Source: Clostridia bacterium (lineage in GTDB: Bacteria > Bacillota > Clostridia > UBA1381). Taken from it: a stretch of 11,457 bases of DNA. Below are positions 6,001-11,457 of this stretch, one piece after another (the stretch's first letter is position 1; every line of letters starts with the position of its first letter). The notes beneath the pieces are model-generated. The model ran no database searches, was not told the origin of the DNA, and saw nothing but the letters and a program-made list of their open reading frames with translations. The stretch lies in the NCBI GenBank assembly GCA_900756545.1, contig CAAEKO010000019.1, positions 1 through 11,457 on the forward strand, in the 5' to 3' direction. A program made the translations under genes and the position numbers.

Positions 6001-6198
6001 ATGCTTTATAATAATTTACACGATTTAATCGATCACAGCAAAAGCAGTAGGACGTACTTTCTCTCACTGCCTGTAAATATACAAATAGAACTTAATGAAT
6101 ACGCCGGCTATATAACCTCGGCACAAAAACTGCACGCAACCGCTGATGCGATTGCAAGCAATATGCGCATGCGTAAACTCGGCGGATGGGATTCTTAG
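6001..6198 (+). CDS. Small hypothetical protein, 65 residues
   Basis: The frame starts with ATG 8 bases after AAAGGAG (5986-5992) and ends directly before a good terminator, so it is very likely a real gene although short. The protein is soluble and mixed in charge, without signal peptide, membrane helix or cysteine. It has a motif YFLSLPVNIQIELNEYAGYI (about 19-38), then helix SAQKLHATADAIASNM. The 'YF-SLP-x-x-(I/V)Q' pattern reminds me of small conserved proteins of unknown function in clostridia, but I cannot name a family. It stands alone, divergent from feo and convergent with the broken gene on its right. Function unknown. Confidence 0.7.
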   Translation: MLYNNLHDLIDHSKSSRTYFLSLPVNIQIELNEYAGYITSAQKLHATADAIASNMRMRKLGGWDS

Positions 6199-6203
6199 CA
6201 ACG

Positions 6204-6234
6204 AAAAAGGTTCGGCATGAGCCCGAACCTTTTA
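6204..6234. terminator. Bidirectional Rho-independent terminator
   Basis: AAAAGGTTCGG (6205-6215) and CCGAACCTTTT (6223-6233) form a perfect 11-bp stem with a 7-base loop. The stem is flanked by A-run on one side and T-run on the other, so it can stop the small plus-strand gene and also minus-strand transcripts coming from the SLH operon and the broken gene. The stop codon of the last pseudogene fragment (6234-6232) lies inside it. Confidence 0.85.
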
Positions 6235-6934
6235 TCTGCCTTGCTCGCTTACAGTTATTCTAGCGCTGTTTGAAGCAATGCTTGTTCTGAAATATACAGC
6301 CTTTCCTTTTTCGTCGTAGCCTGATACCGCTACTCCCGTCAGTCGGATTCCGTATTCTCCACTCTTATCCGCTTCAAATTCAATTCTTGCAATATCGCAA
6401 AATGCTTCCTTAGTCAGACAGCCGCCGCCCCATCTTGCAAATAACTGAGTGCCGCTACGCCTGTATTATCATTATTCCACCTTATTCCAAGCGGCGTAAA
6501 TCCGCTGTTTCTAAACAGATTTAAAAAACCCAGTTCGCTATCATCTTCAAAGGTAAAAGATACTGTTGCAACCCTTACCATTTTTTCAAGACTGATATCA
6601 AAAGGAAGCACACTTCCCATCGTTACGCCGGCGGGAGCTGAAACAGCTGCAATAACCGTCAATGCTTCGCTTTGCCTCTCATTAACAGTTATCACACAAA
6701 CCGCTTTAATTCCGTTGACCGTTTCGGCAGTTAACGTTGCATTTCCTTTTTTCATGCGCTTACAGCACCCTTATCACTTACCGATGCAACCGATGTATCT
6801 GAACTGCTCCAGGTCACCGTTCGGTTAAATGCATTTGCAGGCAGTACAGAGGCTGTAAGCTGCGTAGTATCGCCCTCAGTGTGCAAATCACCCGTTATAC
6901 GGACGGTCTTGACTTGCTTGATTGGAAACTGCCT
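6232..6934 (-). pseudogene. Broken Big_2/cohesin-like surface protein gene (3' remnant)
   Basis: Three minus-strand fragments read as one protein. Fragment 1 (6934-6752, no start codon, preceded by an in-frame stop) is an Ig-like Big_2 domain: QLTASVLPANAF, TVTWSSSDTSVASVS, GAVSA. Fragment 2 (6755-6414) continues with KKGNATLTAETVNGIKAVC and then a cohesin-like beta domain (VATVSFTFEDDSELGF). Fragment 3 (about 6425-6232) finishes it: FCDIARIEFEADKSGEYGIR, LTGVAVSGYDEKGKAVYF. Each junction needs a step to the -1 frame, as from a single lost base: one at GCATG near 6755, one in or near the GGGGCGGCGGC run near 6430. The N-terminus, signal peptide and anchor are missing. Alternatives: sequencing deletions, or fragment 2 translated by ATGA coupling. 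Confidence 0.75.
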
Positions 6935-6946
6935 TTAATCGTATTT

Positions 6947-9265
6947 TTATTTACTTCTTGTAACTGTAATCGCCCGGATGATTCCGCCTTTATTCACAGC
7001 CTTATCAGAATACAACTTGACAGAAGCTGTTTTTAAGTTCGCAAGCTCTGAAACTGTTACTGTTTTATAGTTGTCCAGGTCTGTGATATCGACAATCTGC
7101 GCCATATCCCACATTTTATAGACTGTGTTTCCAACTTTGACCCGAGTGCCGTCAATGGCGTCAATGCCGCTGGCAGAAGCTATTAAAACCATATTATACA
7201 GTTCAGATACCTCTCCGCCGGTAATTTTATAGTAAATCGGCGTACCCGCGCTAGTCGTAAATTTAATAGATGATGGGTAACTTGTCAGCGTACCATTTGT
7301 ATATATTCTATATGTTCCCAAATATGAATCCATCATCTCTTTGTCTGTCCGTCCCCTCAGAACGCCATATTCATAACTGCCGCTCAGGTTCTTTACATAT
7401 AACAGCCCTATATCACCGAAGCCATTGGCGCTGATTGACGCGATCAAATTCCGCTCCGAAATTTCCGCCACATCCAGCGTATCAAAGTTCAAGGTTTCTA
7501 CCGTGACGGTATCGCTGTCATCATCACTGGTTCGCTGAATGATTTTTACGTCATCCAATACGGACATTCCGCCGAGCGTCCTGTTCACCTGGTCAATTTC
7601 CCCGTAAATTTTTGAGGAGGAAGCTTTTTTCATACTAACGACGCCGTTATTGTAAGTAAGCTCCATCAGGTCGCCTTTATAGTCCTTATAATCCTTATCC
7701 GTTACATAATCATAGGTATTGCCGTCCGGCATAAACACCTTTGCCATAATTTCAGACGCACCCTCATTTTCACCGCTCTGAGCAATCTGCGTATACGTGG
7801 AAAGCAAAACGCCATAATCAAATACATCAAAATCCGTCATCTCTACGACAAAAGCAATCTCGTCATTCTTACCCAGCAGCAGGGTAACTTTATCGCCCAG
7901 CGCATAACTGCCCTCGGTAGCGTCCAGCTTTTCTTTTGCCTCGTCTGTGCCTACAACATAATCTTTTCCAGCAACGGTGATACTGGTCACATATGTTTTA
8001 TTTGGTTTTGCATCGTAGTAAATACCAGTCACTTTTTTTGTAAAGATATCCATGGTATTCGTTTTTGTATTGTAGTATACGACGTCGTACTTTTCAATCT
8101 GGTCTAAAGTCACCGATTTGCCATTCCGGTAAATTTTCAGGTTCGTTTGATTGATCGGAATACCGCCGATCATCGTTTCATCCGCCGTAAAGTTTCTCCC
8201 GGCCAGTACAGGCTTGATCTCACTCTGTTCTGTGTCTACTACCGCAAAAGACCATGCCCCATAGACCGGGCCATAGAATGTTATGTCGGTATCCTCTTGT
8301 ATGCTATTTTTCGCCGCACTATAGTTGGTCTTCGTATAGTCTACATAAGTCACAAAAGTGTTGTCAAATTTATAGGCCCCTTTATTCCCGTCTTCCATCA
8401 AATATTCTACGGAGTTATCACTGTTTACTTTTGTAATAACAACCTCCATAGATTCCAGATTGTCCGGCGTAAACTGTTTTGCTTTTTTTGCAGAATTCAA
8501 AATGAGTGTCCCCATTTTATTCACATTAGACAAAACCTCCAGATTTTCAGCCTGATAGACGCCCTCTGATGTCCGAATTTGATCCGCATTCAGAGAAGAA
8601 TCCTCATTTTTAGACGCAATAACGAAGCAATCCTCCAATACCGTATACCCTAATGATTCCAACAGAGATTGGTTATTCCCCTCATTGATATCATAAAACA
8701 GCGTCCTGTCAACTAGAACTGCCGCTGAGGCGCGGTTGATCGGAGAATCATTGGTATAATTCATACCCTCTGTCAAGCCTAAAGCGGCTGCCCGGTCCAG
8801 ATAGTTATTGGGCCAATAATAGCCCACATCCTTTTCCGTATACTGTAATATCCGGCAAAGAACTGTTAAGGCTTCTGCATAGGTTATTGGTTTGTTCGGC
8901 TGAAATGTGCCATCCGCATATCCTACTACAATATTATTCTGAGAAATATAGTTGATATATGGCACTGACCAGGAATTCTGCGGCACATCAAAAAATTTAG
9001 TAGTTACAGAATTAGATTTAGCCGTGGTTTCTTTATTCAGCGCACAGACGATAATCTTTGCAAATTCTGCACGGGTTAGGATATTGGATGGCTTAAACGA
9101 GCCGTCGTCATAACCTGAAATAATATCCAGCGCCTTGAGCCTCTCTACCGCATCGTAATAAGAATCATAATCGTATACATCCGTATACGATTCAGCCTGC
9201 GCCGCCGGCGGCAAAATGCCAAAAGTTATCAATGCCGCCAACAGATAATATTTTAACCTTTTCAT
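6947..9265 (-). CDS. S-layer homology (SLH) domain surface protein
   Basis: A 772-residue exported protein. Residues 1-24 form a signal peptide (basic MKRLK, hydrophobic core, cleavage after AQA). Three SLH domains follow: about 26-80 (YDDGSFKPSNILTRAEFAK), about 90-145 (GYADGTFQPNKPITYAEAL) and about 148-195 (AALGLTEG...INRASAAVLVDR). SLH triplets bind secondary cell-wall polysaccharide, usually pyruvylated, and hold the protein on the surface. The rest (about 200-772) is rich in beta strands, Asp, Thr and Tyr, with repeated K-V-T-x-y patterns; I do not recognise a catalytic domain. ATG 9265 follows AGGAGG by 8 bases. Only 18 bases separate it from the permease stop, so it is probably co-transcribed with the MacAB genes. 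It ends complete (TRSK). Confidence 0.92.
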   Translation of the reverse strand: MKRLKYYLLAALITFGILPPAAQAESYTDVYDYDSYYDAVERLKALDIISGYDDGSFKPSNILTRAEFAKIIVCALNKETTAKSNSVTTKFFDVPQNSWSVPYINYISQNNIVVGYADGTFQPNKPITYAEALTVLCRILQYTEKDVGYYWPNNYLDRAAALGLTEGMNYTNDSPINRASAAVLVDRTLFYDINEGNNQSLLESLGYTVLEDCFVIASKNEDSSLNADQIRTSEGVYQAENLEVLSNVNKMGTLILNSAKKAKQFTPDNLESMEVVITKVNSDNSVEYLMEDGNKGAYKFDNTFVTYVDYTKTNYSAAKNSIQEDTDITFYGPVYGAWSFAVVDTEQSEIKPVLAGRNFTADETMIGGIPINQTNLKIYRNGKSVTLDQIEKYDVVYYNTKTNTMDIFTKKVTGIYYDAKPNKTYVTSITVAGKDYVVGTDEAKEKLDATEGSYALGDKVTLLLGKNDEIAFVVEMTDFDVFDYGVLLSTYTQIAQSGENEGASEIMAKVFMPDGNTYDYVTDKDYKDYKGDLMELTYNNGVVSMKKASSSKIYGEIDQVNRTLGGMSVLDDVKIIQRTSDDDSDTVTVETLNFDTLDVAEISERNLIASISANGFGDIGLLYVKNLSGSYEYGVLRGRTDKEMMDSYLGTYRIYTNGTLTSYPSSIKFTTSAGTPIYYKITGGEVSELYNMVLIASASGIDAIDGTRVKVGNTVYKMWDMAQIVDITDLDNYKTVTVSELANLKTASVKLYSDKAVNKGGIIRAITVTRSK

Positions 9266-9283
9266 GAATATATCCTCCTCTTA

Positions 9284-10465
9284 CTATTCTGAACGCAGTG
9301 CATCGATCGGATGCAGCTTTGCCGCTTTACGTGCCGGAGCGATTCCGAAAAATACGCCGATAAAAATCGCAAATGCAAACGACATGACGACCATATTGCT
9401 CTGTGTGACAAAATCCATGTTCAAAACCGGCGCTGCGATTTGTCCTAATCCGATGCCCACGCCTATGCCGATTATTCCTCCCATAGCGCTCAAAATAACG
9501 GATTCGATCAAAAACTGGAGCAGGATATCTGTCGTCCGGGCGCCGATTGCTTTACGGATACCGATTTCCCTTGTACGCTCGCTGACGGTAACTGTCATGA
9601 TGTTCATAATCCCGATGCCGCCTACGACCAGCGAAATCGCCGCGATCCCTGCCAGCATCGCCGTCATTGTGCCGGTCATTTCATTCAGCGTGTCCAGCAT
9701 TTCCGCTACGCTGGATACCCTGAACCGACTGTCGCTGCCCAGCTTCTTTGTCAAAAATGCTTCCACATCAGATACTGCCTTTTCAACAACCTCCTCTGTA
9801 GCCGCTTCGAGATAAAATGTGGAAATAGTTTTATTCTTCAAAAAGCGCTGTGCTGTTGTATAAGGGATTGTCACCTTGTTATCCGCGGAGCTTTCCGTTG
9901 AGTCACCCTCTTCCTCATACAAACCTACAATCGTAAACTGTTTTCCATTTAGCTTGATGGTTTCTCCTACCGGATCAGCGCCGCCGAACAGTTCCTGCTG
10001 GATATATGTTCCCACAATTGCCACATAGGCGCGTTTGGATACATCTGCATCACTAATGAACCGCCCGCTGGTCAGCGTAACGCTTTTTACATCTGTATAA
10101 TTAGAATCTACCGCGTCAAGCGTTGTAGAAAAATTATTGTTCAGCAATTTTGCCTGAGCCGTGCCGGAAATATACGGCGTGGCTATGGTTACCAGTTCCG
10201 AATTATCCGCCACGTAGTCCTGCAAATCTTCATAATCAATGGTCCTGGAAGTATTTCGCCCCATAAAGCTTACTGTAATCAGCTTTGTGCCCATTTCAGC
10301 CAGAGAATCCGTAATTGATTTCGTTGCGCCGCCGCCGATGCCTGTCAGCAATATTACCGATGCTACACCAATAATAATACCCAGCATTGTCAATGCTGAC
10401 CGCCCTTTATTGCCCAGTATACTTTTTACCGACATTTTAATGGACTGTCCAAATTTTGTAAACAT
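9284..10465 (-). CDS. MacB/FtsX-type ABC transporter permease
   Basis: A 393-residue permease with the MacB layout: first membrane helix at about 22-42 (ALTMLGIIIGVASVILL), a large extracytoplasmic MacB-type periplasmic-core domain (about 45-265), then three helices at about 270-292, 315-342 and 357-377. The conserved cytoplasmic loop VSERTREIGIRKAIGA (about 293-308), which contacts the ATPase, is intact, as is the C-terminal APARKAAKLHPIDALR. In this family the permease does not pump directly but works mechanically with the adaptor. Its ATG shares one base with the ATPase stop (TGATG) and its GGAGG lies inside the ATPase gene, which points to translational coupling. Substrate unknown; antimicrobial peptides, lipoproteins or surface proteins are all possible. 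Confidence 0.95.
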   Translation of the reverse strand: MFTKFGQSIKMSVKSILGNKGRSALTMLGIIIGVASVILLTGIGGGATKSITDSLAEMGTKLITVSFMGRNTSRTIDYEDLQDYVADNSELVTIATPYISGTAQAKLLNNNFSTTLDAVDSNYTDVKSVTLTSGRFISDADVSKRAYVAIVGTYIQQELFGGADPVGETIKLNGKQFTIVGLYEEEGDSTESSADNKVTIPYTTAQRFLKNKTISTFYLEAATEEVVEKAVSDVEAFLTKKLGSDSRFRVSSVAEMLDTLNEMTGTMTAMLAGIAAISLVVGGIGIMNIMTVTVSERTREIGIRKAIGARTTDILLQFLIESVILSAMGGIIGIGVGIGLGQIAAPVLNMDFVTQSNMVVMSFAFAIFIGVFFGIAPARKAAKLHPIDALRSE

Positions 10466-11250
10466 CAGCCTTCGCCTCCTGTCCTCTGTGTTTCTGGCTC
10501 CAGTTCAGCGGCCTTTGTAGCTGTAGAATCATGGAGGTCGGAGGCTTTTACATTTGTAGGATCCGCCATATCGTCTTTATTGTCAACATCACTTGTGATC
10601 TTTCCGTCTTTGATGGTTACAATTCTTTCCGCCTGTTTTGCAATGCTCAGATCATGGGTAATAATAACAATGGTATTTCCCTCTTCATGGAGATCATGAA
10701 GCATCTGCATAATTTCAATACCTGATTTTGAATCCAGCGCGCCAGTCGGTTCATCGGCCAGAATCAGCGAAGGATGGCTGGAAAGCGCCCTCGCAATCGA
10801 CACTCTTTGCTGCTGCCCGCCGGATAACTCCGTTGGCCTGTGATTCATTTTATCCTTCAAGCCTACCTTATCTAAAGCCTCTATCGCAAGCTTTCTGCGT
10901 TTTGCCGCCGATATTCCACGGTAAATCAAGGGAAGCTCCACATTTTCCACTGCGGACAGCTTTGACAGCAGGTTATATTGCTGGAAGATAAAGCCCAGTT
11001 TTTTGTTCCGCAGATCCGCCAGATCATTGTCCCGCATTTTACTGCCCTCTATACCATCAATCCAATACCGCCCGCCGGTAGGAACATCCAGACATCCAAT
11101 CATATTCATCAGGGTAGATTTTCCTGAGCCAGAGGGACCGATAATTGCCACAAATTCATGCGGCTTAATATGGAGACTGACGCCGTCCAGTGCCCGGACT
11201 TCTGTATCGCCCATTTTATAAACTTTCGTGATATCTTCTAGTCTAATCAT
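10465..11250 (-). CDS. MacB/LolD-type ABC transporter ATPase
   Basis: A 261-residue cytoplasmic ATPase that powers the permease. Walker A GPSGSGKST (38-46), Q-loop FQQYNLL (89-95), signature LSGGQQQR (142-149), Walker B LILADEP (162-168) with the D-loop region TGALD, and the H-loop THD (198-200) are all present. A hydrophilic tail of about 40 residues follows, rich in D/K/T, that most family members lack. I choose ATG 11250 (MIRLEDITKVY) rather than the in-frame GTG at 11259, because GAGGTGAT just upstream is then an ideal ribosome binding site; the GTG lies inside that site. It starts 5 bases after the adaptor stop codon. Confidence 0.95.
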   Translation of the reverse strand: MIRLEDITKVYKMGDTEVRALDGVSLHIKPHEFVAIIGPSGSGKSTLMNMIGCLDVPTGGRYWIDGIEGSKMRDNDLADLRNKKLGFIFQQYNLLSKLSAVENVELPLIYRGISAAKRRKLAIEALDKVGLKDKMNHRPTELSGGQQQRVSIARALSSHPSLILADEPTGALDSKSGIEIMQMLHDLHEEGNTIVIITHDLSIAKQAERIVTIKDGKITSDVDNKDDMADPTNVKASDLHDSTATKAAELEPETQRTGGEG

Positions 11251-11255
11251 GCATA

Positions 11256-11457
11256 TCACCTCGGGCCGCCGCCCATATTGCCGCCGCCTCCGCCGCCGGG
11301 TGCGCCTCCACCCATGCCGCCTCCGCCGCCAGGCATACCGCCGCCCATACCGCCGGGGCCTCCCATCATCATTTGATTCGTGTTAGAGCTGGAGGTGGAC
11401 AATTTCTGTATCTGGTCGCCTTCAGAAAGGCCACTCAAAATTTCTGTATAATCATCG
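11256..11457 (-). CDS. MacA-like (HlyD/RND-type) adaptor, C-terminal end only
   Basis: The last 66 codons plus stop of a gene that runs off the right edge. The beginning reads DDYTEILSGLSEGDQIQKL, the C-terminal strand-turn typical of membrane fusion proteins such as MacA ('i.sGL.eGd.V'). It then changes to a low-complexity tail of about 38 residues made of Gly with Met, Pro and Ala (MMMGGPGGMGGGMPGGG...), ending GGPR. In Gram-positive bacteria such adaptors are anchored to the membrane and link the MacB-type permease to the cell wall side. Its stop overlaps the ribosome binding site of the ATPase gene. Confidence 0.85.
   Translation of the reverse strand, partial: DDYTEILSGLSEGDQIQKLSTSSSNTNQMMMGGPGGMGGGMPGGGGGMGGGAPGGGGGGNMGGGPR

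Noticed and set aside
6746..6752. A-AAA-AAG heptamer, a classic -1 slippage word, at the first pseudogene junction
   Set aside because: The upstream frame reaches TGA (6754-6752) before the ribosome could read the slippery codons, so programmed slippage there cannot join the fragments.
8147..8569. Plus-strand frame of 140 codons inside the SLH gene
   Set aside because: Antisense to a clear coding region, without a start signal or recognisable domain.
11251..11259. GTG at 11259 as start of the ABC ATPase
   Set aside because: It lies within the GAGGTGAT ribosome binding site; the ATG at 11250 fits the family's N-terminus (MIRLEDITKVY).
11270..11370. Repetitive GC-rich tract that could look like a repeat array
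   Set aside because: It is coding DNA for the Gly/Met-rich adaptor tail; no regular repeat-spacer structure, so not a CRISPR array.

Overview
The window looks like a piece of a low- to mid-GC Gram-positive genome of the class Clostridia. The signs are a short-chain clostridial-type flavodoxin, DUF3793 and DUF2325 proteins, S-layer homology (SLH) domains, strong AGGAGG-type ribosome binding sites and A/T-rich promoters. I cannot name a genus from sequence reading alone. Nearly everything is on the minus strand; one small gene at 6001-6198 is on the plus strand.

Layout, left to right. At 1-440 is the N-terminal part of a membrane-anchored sensor protein that runs off the left edge, with its own extended -10 promoter. 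At 661-5707, read right to left, is a ferrous-iron gene cluster: promoter, feoA-like, feoA, feoB, a DtxR/MntR-type regulator, a Cys-rich DUF2325 protein, a DUF3793 protein and a flavodoxin, closed by a strong terminator. At 5708-6000 is a divergent intergenic region. At 6001-6198 is a small plus-strand hypothetical gene that ends in a bidirectional terminator. At 6232-6934 are the broken remains of an Ig-like (Big_2)/cohesin-like surface protein gene, spread over two reading frame changes. From 6947 to the right edge is a tight operon, read right to left: MacA-like adaptor (C-terminal part only), MacB-type ATPase, MacB/FtsX-type permease and a three-SLH-domain surface protein.

The iron cluster is the most interesting part. 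GTTAG/CTAAC palindromes sit exactly on the feo promoter (TTGACA-17-TAAACT), just downstream of it, in the gap between the DUF2325 and DUF3793 genes and, in degenerate form, between feoA and feoB. They look like the operators of one regulator, and the best candidate is the DtxR-like protein encoded in the cluster. By alignment from memory with Bacillus MntR, that protein has lost every canonical metal ligand and carries a Cys-x-Cys where two of the ligands should be. It is followed by a 95-residue DUF2325 protein with seven cysteines. FeoB carries a strongly acidic insertion of about 110 residues in its first extracytoplasmic loop. A reasonable reading is an iron-uptake regulon with an unusual sensing arrangement, in which the flavodoxin replaces ferredoxin when iron is short. 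The roles of DUF2325 and DUF3793 are unknown.

The second system is a MacAB-type export operon whose last gene encodes an SLH protein. The close spacing (a 1-base stop/start overlap and an 18-base gap) suggests co-expression; the exported substrate is unknown.
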